Assembly (NCBI GenBank): GCA_905221605.1
Contig: CAJNDS010001480.1
Coordinates: forward strand, 729,885-793,884
Origin: Symbiodinium natans
Taxonomy: Eukaryota; Sar; Dinophyceae; Suessiales; Symbiodiniaceae
Length of the DNA stretch: 64,000 nt
Reading direction: 5' to 3'
The first letter of the stretch is position 1. Each line of letters starts with the position of its first letter. Below are positions 34,007 through 44,551 of the stretch, in pieces. Under the pieces are notes generated by a model, which did no database searches, was not told where the DNA came from, and saw only the letters and a program-made list of their open reading frames with translations. The position numbers and the translations under genes were made by a program.

Positions 34007-36650
34007 GGTTCGGGGTTTTTGGGTTTAGGGTTTAGGGTTTAGGGCATAGGGTTTAGGGTTTAGGGTTTAGGGTTTAGGGTTTAGGCTTTAGGCTTTAGGG
34101 TTTAGGGTTCAGGGTGTGCAGAGAAGGGTTTAGGGCTGAGGGGGGATTAGTGCTGAGGGCTTCTTAGGGTGTGGGCTGTAGGGTGTACGGGCGAGGTGCC
34201 GGGAATCCTGTTTCCCTTTTCGTCCAAGCCGAAGCGCCACCAGTCGCTGCTAGGGAACTCAAAGCTAAATTGCTTAAGAGGGAATATTTGTGTGTGTTAC
34301 CATCTAGGAAGGACATTGGGCCTTCTTAAAAATCGGTGTAAAAGCGTGCCTTATTCGGGAATCTTTGTCAGATGACTTTATGGCCAACCTACGGAAGAAT
34401 CATTCTCGTACAAGTACACCACTTGCAAGTTGCAACAAATTCGGAAACCATTTGTTCATGTAGATCCCTGCTCTGATACTGACCATAGTTCATGTCTAGG
34501 ACCCGAAGCAGGCCCTTATTCCCCTGTTTAGGGTTTCTTAGCCCCTTATGAACCTAAAAGGGTTCCGTTTCTATTCCTGGTTACTCTTGCACCTTGGAGG
34601 TCTTGACCCTATAGGGTTTCGGGTTTACAGTTTAGGGTTTAGGGGTTTAGGGCTTAGGGTTTAGGGTTTAGGGTTTGGGGTTTGGGGTTTAGGGTTTAGG
34701 GTTTAGGGTAAATCCTAACGCTCTGATCCCTGATCCACCGCTCAGGTATGGGTACATCTGAAGGAACGGAGCGGTTTCCCGGCGAGTTTCGTGACATTAA
34801 AACCCTAAAGTCGAGACCCTAAACCTTAATATGAGTCTTCGGGTGGAGAACATGTCTGGGCTGGTTGCGGTGCATTGAAAGCACCAGGGTTTAGGGTTTA
34901 GGGTGGAAAACCTTATAGACCAAAACCCGAAGATGTAGGGTTCAATGTTTGAGGTTTAGGGTTTACCACGGTGCCAAGCTCGGTATGCAACTTCGTGCAT
35001 GTCTTCCTTGTCGAACTCGCCGTTGTGTGGATATAGGTATCAGGGTGTATTGTTCAGCAAGACCTGCTCGGATTCTGAACTCAACCCTACCCATGGCGAA
35101 GTTCACCCTAAACCCTAACCCTAAACCCTAAACCCTAAACCCTAAACCCTAAACCCTAAACCCTAAACCCTAAACCATAAACCCTAAACCCTAAACACTA
35201 AACCCTACACCCTAAACCCTAAACCCTAAGCCCTCTCTCACCGAAGCCAAAGTGCGATCGGTTTTCACGCTCGATGCTCGGTCTGTCCGGAGAGCCGCAT
35301 GAGCAAAAGGCTGCGAAGGTTCCCCCTGGCCCAAGAGAAGGACCCCAAGACAAGAGGGTCTCGGGTTAGGGTTTAGGGTTCAGGGTTTAGGGCTTGGGGC
35401 GTCGGGCGTGGGTGTTTTAGGGCTTTTTAGGGTTTAGGGTTAAGGGTTTAGGGTTTCGGTTTAGGGTTTAGGCATTCATCTTGCCACAATGACGCAACTT
35501 GACGTCGGTACAACACTCAACCCTGAATCCTAAACCCTAAACCCTAAACTGGCCCCAAACCCCAGGGGGGGGGGGGGGGGGGGGTGGTGGCTTGCAGCAT
35601 CCCTGAAACCTAATGTTGCAGCTGCTTTAGTTTAAGAACAGCGAGGCCCGGCAATTGATTTTAAAGGCGCGCCGCGGGGAATTTTCTTCCGACACCCGGA
35701 CGATTTGACCTTAAAGCGGGACCTGGCCTCTACCCCCAAACAGTCAGTTTGTCCTGAATAGCCCGCCTTTATACAGGGGGCCAATACTAGACCAGGTCCA
35801 ACATGAAGCCTAAGTATAGGGTTTTTGGGTTTAGGATTTAGGGTCTAACCCCACGACCCAAACCATATGATGGTAACTCTGTTTGATTGTAACTTAAGTT
35901 CCTTAACCAGCACCACGCACCCCCGAGATACTCAGCTTCGCTGAGTTTGAGAGAGTCCAAGAAGCAAACCCTCGACCAAAAACCCTAACCCGGGATCCAA
36001 ATTGCCGTTTAGGGTTCAGGTTTTAGGGTTTAAGGGCGAGTTTCCATCTTATCGTTTAGGTCTTAGAGCTGTGGGGGAGCTGGGGGGAGGGTGGGAAGCG
36101 GGAAGAGGTGGGGAGGGGGTGGGGAGGGTGGGGGGGGGGAGGGGGGGAACTGCCCTTGAAATGCTTAAACCCCAAACCCTAAACCTTAAACCTTATTAGA
36201 AGCAGGAGCATGTGACATGTGGTGAGGGTGTTGCAGTTGGACCCTGAACTTTTTGTCTTTATGGGCTTTGAGGGTCTTAGGAGCGCACGTGGGTTGTGTC
36301 CCCAAGTCCCCTTCAAACAAGGGCCCTGCGTAGGACACCTTATTTGGGCGTGGTTGGTGGGTTTTGAGGCAGGGGGGGGGGGGGGGGGGGGGGGTTATTT
36401 GCGGTGGACACCAGCTCCCTCTAAGACCTCAACCCTAATCCTGAATGCCTGCACAGATTGGGGTGGAGGGTGTTTTGGTTGAGGTGTAATTATGGTTTAG
36501 GACTTGGGCAGTCTAGGGCCTAGGGTTTAGGGTTTTGGGGTTTAGGGTTTAGGGTTTAGAGGGCTTAGGAGGAGTTTAGGGTTTAGGGTTTAGGGTTTAG
36601 GGTTTAGGGTTTAGGGTTTAGGGTTTAGGGTTTAGGGTTTAGGGTTTAGG
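34007..36650. other. Arrays and islands; one possible terminal exon
   Basis: TTTAGGG arrays occur at 34018-34115, 34635-34710 and 35370-35390, and a CCCTAAA array at 35105-35230. A TTATTCCC-containing element relative lies near 34499-34590. A G-tract lies at 35563-35584 and another at 36370-36395. Unique pieces at 34180-34380 and 35620-35760 show no motif. The island at 35231-35302 is listed separately. Confidence 0.6.
35231..35302 (+). CDS. Possible terminal exon
   Basis: After a CCCTAAA array ending in AAG, one frame reads SLTEAKVRSVFTLDARSV, then RRAA and TGA (35300-35302). It could end a gene whose upstream exons are in 34.1-35.0 kb, where I could not place them. Confidence 0.35.
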   Translation, partial: PSLTEAKVRSVFTLDARSVRRAA

Positions 36651-39127
36651 GTTCCGAGATCCCCTGCCAAAGGTCAAGAGTCCCACAGCTTGCCAGACGC
36701 TGAAGGCCCTGTTGCTCTGGCGTGCTGGCTGTGCAAGGTTTCCTAAACCCTAAACCCTAAACCCTAAACCCTAAACCCTAAACCCTAAACCCTTAACCCT
36801 AAACCCTAAACCCTAAACCCTAAACCCTAAACCGCGCCCAACAACGTCGGATTTGGGACCTCCCAAACCCGCCAAAACAAGAGCCCTAAACCCGAAACCC
36901 TAAATCCGAAACCCTAAACCCCAAACCCCAAACCCTAAACCTTGATTAAACTTTACGGTAGCGTCTTAGGTGTTGAATTTGAGTCACAGATTCGGGGTTT
37001 TTGTTCTGCTTCGGGCTTCGAGCTTTCTGCGCCTGAATCTGCAAACGTTTTGGGGTTTAAGGTTTAGGGCAAGCCCTAAAACCCTAAACTCTCAACTTCT
37101 TGCACCCGAGCCGGAAGCACCCTGAAAGCCCTAAACACTCCAACCCACAGCACCCCTACACCTACAGGGTGGGGCCCCCTTACTATACTAACTGTAGTTA
37201 AGGGACTTATAACCTAACTTAGGGTCCTTATAACCCAATTTAGGGCCCTTATAACTCTACTTATAACTAGGGGGCCCCCCTAAACCCTAAACCCTAAACC
37301 CTAAACCCTAAACCCTAAACCCTTATAACTCTGCTTATAACTAGGGGGCCCCACCCTGTAAGCTTGGGACCATGGGGCCCTTAGTATGGTCCCGTAGCCT
37401 TGTTTTTAAGGACTTCAAAGGGATCCCGAGGCATGGGGCCCTCATCGGGTTTAGGGTTTAGGGTTTAGGGTTTAGGGTTTAGGGTTTAGGGTTTAGGGTT
37501 TAGGGTTTAGGGTTTAGGGTTTAGGGTTTAGGGTTTAGGGTTTGTGTTTTTTAATAGCGGTTATCTACAGGGGACCCATATAACAGGGGATCCAAATTGG
37601 AGGCCCGTACTGCGGATCCCCGACTATAGCCTGCAGCTTTCGATGGCTGCACTCTGAAACGTTGAGCCCGAGGATTCGGAGCTTGAAGCACTGACACAGG
37701 GTCCAACTGGCCCCTTCTTGTGGTTCAGCCTAAACCCTTGCCCTAAGCCCTAAACCCTAAACCCTAAACCCTAAACCCTAAACCCTAAACCCTAAACCCT
37801 AAACCCCCCAAAACGCCGAAACGCCGAAACCTAAAGTCGCCGGGAATCAAAGAGGCGCTGCTGTCAAACTGCTTCGGGCATTCCACGGTGCTTGCAGCTG
37901 TATCTTCCGAGGCGGGGAGTTTTCCTCAGGGGTTTAGGGTTTAGGATTTAGGCTTCCTAGGGTTCCTGGGGTTCCTAGGGTTCCTAGGGTTCCCAGGGTT
38001 CCTAGGTTTCCTAGGGTTCCTAGGGTTCCTAGGGTTCCCAGGGTTCCTAGGGTTTAGGGGTTTAGGGTTTAGGGGTTTCGGGGTTTAGGGGTTTAGGGGT
38101 TTAGGGGTTTAAGGGTTTCGGGTTTGGGGGGTTAAGGGTTCAGGGTTTAGGTTTAGGGTTCAGGGTTCAGGGTTCAGGGTTTAGGGTTTAGGGTTTAGGG
38201 AGAGTGCGTAGGGTTTGGGGGGAGGGTTTAGGGTTTAGGGAGCAGGGAGCTTTCCCAAGAATTCCAAGGTTTCGGGTTTAAGCACGAGGCCTGAGCCGTT
38301 CACTATTGTAGGCCCGATTCCCCAAATCTGGGCTTCTCCTTAAGGTACCCCTGAAAACGGCCAGCATTTAGGGGTCGGAAGAATTACTAACTGTTTTCGC
38401 TTATGGTCCCTTTTTATAAACTTATCACAAAATCCCACCAAAAAAACAAAACTGTTGTACTTATTGAGGCCCTATCGTACCTTAAGGCTCCTATAGAGGG
38501 ATTTGGTACCTCCTAAACAGGGTTCTGGGGTCTCAATTCCTGGGGTTCTGAGGGCCCAAGAGCCTTAGGGTAGGAACCCTAAACCCTAAACCCTAAACCC
38601 TAAACCCTAAACCCTAAACCCTAGGTTGTTAGGTTGAGCCAGATAAACTGTTTTGCTGGAACCGTTAGCCAAATCCTGTTTTCCTTAGGGGGTAGAGGGA
38701 GGGGGGATGCCTTTTGTGGGCTGGAGCGTGGGCTGGGGGAGGGCGGGGTGGGGGGGGCTGGGAGGGGGCTTGGCTCCCCAGTATCAAAAACGCCACTCAG
38801 AGTGTCCCCAAACAGGCCGGGCGGGCCGAGGCCTCCCCAAAATGCCCGGTTTTGGGCGCGAGCGAGTCCGATAATACGACACCCGCATAACAAAACCTGA
38901 CTGCGGAACCTTAGTTTAGGGTTGTCCTCCTGCTAAGCCTTCATGCACACACATGCAAAAGCTCAAGTTGCCTAAACCCTAAACCCTAAACCCTAAACCC
39001 TAAACCCTAAACCCTAAACCCTAAACCCTAAACCCTAAACCCTAAACCCTAAACCCTAAACCCACCTCGGCAGGCCCAGGCATCAGCCCTGGGCCTGGAA
39101 AAGATGATCCACCTGCCGAAGCCCTGA
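36651..39127 (+). CDS. 3' exons of an unrecognised gene
   Basis: Exons: about 36651-36740 (FRDPLPKVKSPTACQTLK, then ALLLWRAGCA), 37837-37929 (SPGIKEALLSNCFGHSTV, then LAAVSSEAGSFPQ) and 39074-39127 (AQASALGLEKMIHLPKP, TGA stop). The last join is in frame, with CAGG at both edges. The first junction is not resolved. Introns hold TTTAGGG and CCCTAAA arrays, an M1 MITE interrupted by an array, a TTCCTAGGG array, an M4 element and another array. No family is recognised. Confidence 0.45.
37162..37360. mobile_element. MITE M1 interrupted by a telomere array
   Basis: A normal M1 element up to 37279 and from 37320 onward, with about six CCCTAAA units between. The 33-bp stretch CCCTTATAACTCTACTTATA plus ACTAGGGGGCCCC (37246-37278) is repeated at 37320-37352 with one mismatch. 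The copies at 19385 and 50142 contain this stretch once. The array was therefore inserted with duplication of its target. Confidence 0.85.
37960..38052. repeat. TTCCTAGGG array
   Basis: About ten 9-bp units, TTCCTAGGG with TTCCCAGGG and TTCCTGGGG variants, between a degenerate TTTAGG stretch and TTTAGGGG units. It is a telomere-like motif with a different unit length. Confidence 0.85.
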
Positions 39128-39813
39128 GCGCCTCTGAGCCACGCTGCTTAGGGTTTAGGGTTTAGGGTTTAGGGTTTAGGGTTTAGGGTTTAGGGTTTCG
39201 GGTTTAGGGTTTAGGGTTTAGGGTTTAGGGCTTACGATCTATGACTAGGGTCTAGGGTCTAAGGGTTAGGGACATGTAGGATCCAGTGACCAGCCCGCCA
39301 TGCGTCACAAATGATATACCAGGCTTTTTTTTTTTTTTTTTTGGGGGGGGGGGGGTAGGGGAGGTATGACCCTGAGCCAGAGATGGTGTATTTAGGGTTG
39401 AGGGTTTAAAGTTCAGGGTCCCATGATTTTCGCGCGTGCTCTATCTTTTTTCTGTTCAATTGTGTAAGTGACGTTCCTTGTGATCTTCAATCGCCTACGC
39501 TGCCATGGCCTCTTGGAAGAATGCACTCTGAAATTTGAGGGTCCACTTCTTGACCAGCCCATGTTGAAAGGATCCATGACATACTAGAATATACACACCA
39601 GGGTGCTGCAGAGAAGCAGTCGTATGTTTTTCACCGAAATCCTAGTCCCAGCACCTGTGCTCTATGCTCCACCTGTTGCTCTAGCACTTAGCAGAGCCTG
39701 CAATCAAGCGAGCATGAAAAGTTGAGGGTTTAGGGTTTAGCCACACGGTTGCGAAGGATCATCGTACATTTAAAGCCATAGTGCCAGAGAAGTCACACTT
39801 GCAAGTTTGCATC
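39128..39813. other. Upstream region of the first TIR-like gene
   Basis: A TTTAGGG array (39140-39230), T- and G-tracts (39327-39355), then about 420 bases of mixed unique sequence without an array. No promoter motif can be named. The first ATG used for the downstream gene is at 39814; upstream exons cannot be excluded. Confidence 0.5.
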
Positions 39814-42800
39814 ATGATGTGTGATGATGCGGAGCAGGCAGGCGTCATCCTGTACATGCTTTCATTGGTGTCAGTCTGCCTCCTCCAGTTCGGAGCTTGG
39901 TTTCCTTTCTGGCTTGCTTTGCGACGGCCTATACGGGTTGCAGATATCCGCAGTCTTGGCAGCAGAGTAGGTCACCTTTAACCTGTTGGGGGTCTTATAT
40001 TCCCTTTCTATTCCTAACCTTTAGTTCCCGTAACCCTTAAACCCTAAACCCTAAACCCTAAACCCTGAACCGTAAGGCAGTCTTGGCAGCAGGCTCATTG
40101 TGAAGACAGAGGAGCCGCACTCACTGCGACGGGGACGTTGTTTGAACTGCTCCGTTGAAGGAACGTGCAGTCCGGGGCTCGACAATCGCTACGACAAGGT
40201 TTCTTCGCCAATAGCTGAGCCTGAAACTTTTTGGGTTTCCTCATTATTATTCATAGTAGGAACCATCAAGTTTAACCTCTTTGTTTTTCCCTTGGCTATG
40301 GGAGAAGCAAGACCAGGATTTTTATGTGCGAGCTGTGGATTGCGTGCGTCTGGAACTTGCCGACAGGCTTGGTGAGCTCTCCGGCGCTTCTGCCTCCATG
40401 GGCACTTTGCTTCCACGCTTTCCGGAAGACATCTTCAGAACGGGCGTTGCGCGCACGCATGTATCCCCAGCCGTGCACTGTTCTACAGCAGCTTCCATTG
40501 CAGTCGTTGTGTCGTACCTCATTGCTACGTCCGGCACGATTCAGAGAAGCTGCGAGATGGAGGGCGTTGAAGGTGACGTGCATCTAGTATTGTCAAACAT
40601 TCTCGGCGTGACTCTTGGTGGGTTTGCTGCTGTTCTGTGGCGGCGTAGACAAGCAAAGCGTCCATCGCAGCTACAGCGGGCAATTAAGCAATTTCGCAAG
40701 CGGCTACTCTCAAGAGTCTCAAGGCATTGTCCGATGCCTGTTGAACGGGGTCCTTACAGGGCAGTCAGCATTTCAAGCCTCATGGAGTTTCATCATGCTT
40801 TCTCTGACTTCATACAGGCTGAGTCCGCATACTACGTCTCTTCCAACATTTGCCAACCTGTCACACGCCCTGAACAGCTGTCTGTTGCAGAGCTCCTGGG
40901 CGCGCGGAAGACGACCTTCTTTGTGAGCTACTTCTGGGGCCAACCTTTTGAGCAGTTGGTGAGAGCCCTCGGGTTGCACGCAACAACTTATGACTCTGAA
41001 GATGCACCGAAGAGCGAGTTTGGGTACTGGGTTGATTGCCTGAGCAATAACCAATGGCGAGTCGAGGAGGAACTTGGTGATGGCTTGACTTGCGCATCAT
41101 TCTATCTGGCTCTGCGATCTCCTTCTTGCCAGGGATTTTGTCTAGTGCTGGACGAACAGGCCACACCTCTCATGAGGGGTTGGGCACTCCTGGAAGTGGC
41201 GCAAAGCTTTCAGCGCCAAGAGGACTCTGGAACGTTCCAAATCAGCCTGTGTAGCCATCAAGGAGTCGTCGGGGAGGGCGGTTGCAGTGGGGTGTTACTT
41301 GGCCAATGGTTGAGTTGTTAAACTATTTGGGTTTCCTTAAATGGTTGAATTTTTAACTTTTGGGTTTCCTTATTAAGTAGGAATAGGAAAGTTTAAGCTT
41401 TTTTGTTCCCTTGGTTGTTGGAGAAGTAAGGATGAACGAGCCGTGCGCAAACAGTGGAGCGAGGAAGCTGGCGTCAGCTTGGCTTACCTGCTATCAGACG
41501 AGTTCCTGACGTTGGCGCAGGAGCGAAGCCACAAAGAGGATCCATCCTTCGATGAATTGGTGGAGGCCCTCGTGTTCGGTGATCTGAAGGTCGGCCAGGA
41601 CAGGGTGATTCAAGCTTAGGGTTTAGGGTTTGAGGGTTTGAGGGTTTGAGGGTTTGAGGGTTTTAGGGTTTGAGGGTTTGAGGGTTTGAGGGTTTGAGGG
41701 TTTGAGGGTTTGAGGGTTTGAGGGTTTGAGGGTTTTAGGGTTTTAGGGTTTTAGGGTTTTAGGGTTAGGGTTTAGGGTTTCGAAAGTTGTGGTTTCTTTG
41801 GTGTTGTGGGTGGGAGGTGGGGGAAGGGGAGGAGGGTGGAGGGGATTTCCTTTTTGCACTTGCTGCACTATTTACTGCGACTGATACGATAGGTTTTTAT
41901 TCTTGTATTAATTTATGGGTGAGACTGCGACCTTTCTTGCCATTGATGGCTTTGTGATTGCTACTTTTTTTCTGTCGCTTGCTGCTTAATCGGTCTCTTG
42001 GTGCCGTCACGACTAAGTAATCACAACTATCAGATTTCTCTGAAGAATTCCAACATAACACTAGAAAAAGCCTGAACCCTAAACCCCATAAACCCTAAAT
42101 CCCAATTTGATGCTGGCGCCCCAGGACAGCTTGTGCCCTCGTGATAACCAGCCTGGTTGCGCATTCGTGGACGCACTGGACATCATGCACCAAGGAAAGG
42201 CAAATTCCTTGGCCAATAGTTGAACTTTAAACTTGTTGGGTTTCCGTATCTCGTAGGAATGGGAAAGTTTAACCTTTGTTCCGCTTGGTTGTTGGAGAAG
42301 TAAGGCAACGCACATGCTGTCGTGGTCTTGGGCTTGTCCAATCTCGCAAGTGCGCAGCGCCCTGCTTTGGTGGATGACTGAGGATGAGCAGGATCCGAAC
42401 AGCGTCTTCTTGCACATGTCTGCATTTGTGGTCAATCATTACAGGTTTCCTTCAATCTACAGCCATTTTGAGGACATACATATATCAAGGTGGACTGCCG
42501 ACCTCCTCCGAATAGGTAGCATGGTGGTGCTGCTCGACACTTGGGACACGCCCGAATATTTGGGCAGCCTTAGAACTGTCTCTGAGCTTGTGACAGCACT
42601 CGGGACCGGAATTCCCGTGCGTTTCATTTGGCCTTCCACGTCACAGGACGAACTCCAGCAGGAGTTGCAAAAAGGATGCGCGTCTGTCTTGCGAGTGGCA
42701 GAGTCGCTTGGCAGATTCGCCGTGGAGAAGGTTCTTGAAAGTCATCAGCAGGACGTCTTAGGGTTTAGGGTTTAGGGTTTAGGGTTTAGGGTTTAAGGTT

Positions 42801-42956
42801 TAGGGTTTAGGGTTTAGGGTTTAGGGTTTAGGGTTTAGGGTAAGTCATCAACAGGACGGCAACTGCGGCAGACTGAGGATGATCTGGCGATGGCCATTCG
42901 AAGAGACGGACAAGAATGTGCGGTCGCTCATGCTGAGTACCTTGGGGACCACATGA
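39814..42956 (+). CDS. Two-domain TIR-like membrane protein, seven exons (copy A)
   Basis: Exons 39814-39949, 40077-40198, 40308-41291, 41431-41598, 42125-42199, 42305-42751 and 42855-42956 join in frame to 677 aa. Exon 1 encodes a membrane span (VILYMLSLVSVCLLQFGAW); exon 3 adds one or two more (SIAVVVSYLIA; LSNILGVTLGGFAAVLW, then RRRQAKR). From about residue 288, TTFFVSYFWGQPFEQLV, FGYWVDCLSNNQWR and VLDEQATPLMRGWALLEVAQ resemble a TIR-like fold. From about 430 a second related domain follows (SEEAGVSLAYLLSDEFL, CPRDNQPGCAFVDAL, THMLSWSWACPISQV, MVVLLDTWDTPEYL), homologous to copy B downstream. TIR-like domains act as NADases or adaptors in other systems; activity here is inference. In the second domain the usual W near the conserved E is R (GSLRTVSELV), so it may be degenerate. 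Introns: 2 GC-AG, 2 GT-AG, 2 GA-AG. Confidence 0.8.
39950..40092 (+). repeat. GC-AG intron bounded by a 16-bp direct repeat
   Basis: GCAGTCTTGGCAGCAG stands at 39950-39965 and, perfectly, at 40077-40092. Removing 39950-40076 leaves one copy and keeps the frame (ADIRSLGSRLIVK). The intron begins GC and ends AAG. Its interior carries TTCCCTTTCTATTCC-type sequence and four CCCTAAA units. Confidence 0.8.
40199..40307 (+). mobile_element. Introner family I9, copy 1
   Basis: GCCAATAGCTGAGCC, ACTTTTTGGGTTTCC, AAGTTTAACCTC and GGAGAAG match the other four copies (41292-41430, 42200-42304, 45543-45634, 48278-48376) in order. Here it forms intron 2 of copy A (GT-AG). Confidence 0.75.
41292..41430 (+). 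mobile_element. Introner family I9, copy 2 (partly duplicated)
   Basis: The left part (GGCCAATGGTTGAGTTG, AACTATTTGGGTTTCC) is partly repeated inside (GGTTGAATTTTTAACTTTTG, then GGGTTTCC) before the usual AAGTTTAAGC and TTGGAGAAGTAAG end. It forms intron 3 of copy A (GT-AG). Confidence 0.7.
41616..41775 (+). repeat. TTTGAGGG variant array inside an intron
   Basis: About 18 units of TTTGAGGG, changing to TTTTAGGG and ending in TTTAGGG, within intron 4 of copy A. That intron (41599-42124, GA-AG) is flanked by the 9-bp repeat CCAGGACAG (41595-41603 and 42121-42129). Confidence 0.85.
42200..42304 (+). mobile_element. Introner family I9, copy 3
   Basis: AAGGCAA is present at both edges (42197-42203 and 42302-42308). 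The element runs from TTCCTTGGCCAATAGTTGAA to TTGTTGGAGAAGTAAG. It is spliced GC-AG, giving HQGKATHMLSWSW, which matches copy B (HRGVATHFLSWTW), where no intron occurs. Confidence 0.8.
42739..42858 (+). repeat. Telomere-array intron between 17-bp direct repeats
   Basis: AAGTCATCAGCAGGACG (42739-42755) and AAGTCATCAACAGGACG (42842-42858) flank about 85 bases of nearly pure TTTAGGG. The intron is 42752-42854 (103 nt, GA-AG); splicing keeps the frame (SHQQDGNCGRLRM) to a TGA stop. The paralogue at 43277-44551 has no intron at this point. Confidence 0.8.
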
Positions 42957-43276
42957 ACCCTCTGTGTGGGGTCACATACACCTCCATGATATTCTAGTAC
43001 GGGCGTTACGAGAATGGGGGATTCCTAAAATAGCCCTCCAGTAGGATTTCCTTATAACAAGCCCTAAACCCGAAACCCTACACCCTACACCCTATACACC
43101 CTAAACCCTAAACCCAAAACCCTAAACCCCAGTAAGGTACCCTAAGTTCGCACCCTAAACACCCTAAACACCCTAAACCCGAAACCCTAACCCTGAACCC
43201 TAAACCCTAAACCCCAGTAAGGTACCCTCACCTCTTGGACCCTAAACCCGTCTAGGGCTCACGGCGTCCCCAAGGC
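42957..43276. other. Intergenic spacer between the TIR-like paralogues
   Basis: About 320 bases with CCCTAAA-like repeats and a duplicated phrase, AACCCCAGTAAGGTACCCT (about 43126 and 43210). No exon is visible except possibly upstream coding for copy B just before its ATG. Confidence 0.6.
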
Positions 43277-44551
43277 ATGGGCGGCCAGCTCGTGGGAGAG
43301 GCGCTTGAGCGCAAGCGTCAAAGTGAAGAGGCCGGCATTAGCGTGGCGTACCTGCTGTCGGATGAGTTTTTGGCCATGGCAGCTTGGGGGTATTTGGAAG
43401 TGAATTTTAATTTTTTGGGGTACTTTTACTTCCTAAAGAAACAGCTAAAATTTTGCAATTCTTGCTAGGTGTTCCAAGTTCAGTATAGGCTTCCTAAGAA
43501 ACAGCTGAAATATTACAATTCTTGCCAGAACCGCCAAGTTCAGTAAAGGCAAAGGAGAGCACCGGCAAGGTTGACCCCAAATTCTACGACATGGAGTCGG
43601 GGTTCTTCTACGGCGACAGGCCCATCGGGAAAGACATGCCCTGCCCTCGTGACGGAAGACCCGGGTGTGCGCTGGTCGATGCCCTGCCTGCAAGACATCG
43701 GGGTGTCGCAACGCATTTCTTGTCATGGACCTGGGCCTACTCCGTGGGGCAGATCCGCAGTGCCTTGGGCGCGTGGATTGCGCAAGAGGGCTTGGAGGCT
43801 TCGGAGGTCTTTCTCTACATGTGCTTCTTCGCGAACAACCAATACAGGATACTGATCGAGCAGTCCGGCGCGGGCAGCGACAACTTAGAGTTCCTTCGGG
43901 GTACTTGGAAATAATGTTTAGTTTTTTGGGCGCTTTAATTCTTAAGAAACAGCAAAAATTAGAATTTTTGCCAGGGTTCCAAGTTCAGCATAGGTTCATC
44001 TTCGAAGGCAACTTGCGGCGCATTGGTAGCATGGTGGCGCTGCTCGACACCTGGAACAGCCCGGTTTACTTGACCCGAGCTTCTGGGATTTTTGTTGGAG
44101 TTTCCTGTTCTTCTTACGTTGGTTGTTTGAGGTTCCCATTTTAATCCAAACCGTACCTGTGATCTCTTTTTGGGGTAGCCATTATGATGTAGAGGTCTGG
44201 ACCATCTTCGAGCAGTTCATGGCCATCAAGTTGAGAATCCCTGTGCGTATTATTATGCCCTCGGAGGCTCAGCGAGGACTCATGGAGCAGATTGGGCGTG
44301 GGAACGAAGGTCTCAACCGGCTGTGTGATTCCCTTGGGACTGTTGATTCGGAAAAGGCTGAGGCATCCAACCCAAAGGATTCGGCAAAGGTCAAGCACTT
44401 GATACGCAACTCAGTCGGGTCGTTCAAGGGCGTTGACGCCCAAGTGCGGGCATTCATGCTTGATTGGGTCGGCAAGGCCGTAATCAACCACTTGGACGGA
44501 ATCATCAACACCCGGAAAGTATCAGACAGCCACAAGGTCACAAGCCTGTGA
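43277..44551 (+). CDS. TIR-like protein, four exons (copy B)
   Basis: Exons 43277-43378, 43549-43889, 43994-44078 and 44195-44551 join in frame (294 aa, TGA). Order of motifs: SEEAGISVAYLLSDEFLAM (residues about 16-34), MPCPRDGRPGCALVDAL, ATHFLSWTWAYSVGQIRSAL, VFLYMCFFANNQYRI, LRRIGSMVALLDTWNSPVYL, VWTIFEQFMAIKLRIPV, then a charged tail ending VRAFMLDWVGKAV. It matches the second half of copy A and belongs to a family that I recognise as greatly expanded in dinoflagellates; the FLSWTW strand, the LLDTW strand and the WxxxE helix resemble TIR-like folds. Biochemical activity is unknown. Introns are GC-AG, GT-AG and GC-AG, all made of family I10 sequence. The ATG may be internal, as relatives often have a little more N-terminal sequence. 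Confidence 0.8.
43379..43548 (+). mobile_element. Tandem introner family I10, intron 1 of copy B
   Basis: TTCCTAAGAAACAGCT, AATTCTTGC and CCAAGTTCAG occur twice in a row (ends near 43481 and 43543), so two elements or a duplicated half form one 170-nt GC-AG intron. GGCA is at both edges. Relatives are 43890-43993, 44079-44194, and outside genes 47587-47710 and 22004-22107. Confidence 0.65.
43890..44194 (+). mobile_element. Introner family I10, introns 2 and 3 of copy B
   Basis: 43890-43993 (GT-AG, GTTC at both edges) carries TTCTTAAGAAACAGC, AATTTTTGCC and CCAAGTTCAG. 44079-44194 (GC-AG) is more diverged: GATTTTTGTTGGAG, TTTGAGGTTCCC, TTTTTGGGGTAG. An 85-nt exon lies between (43994-44078). 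Confidence 0.65.
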
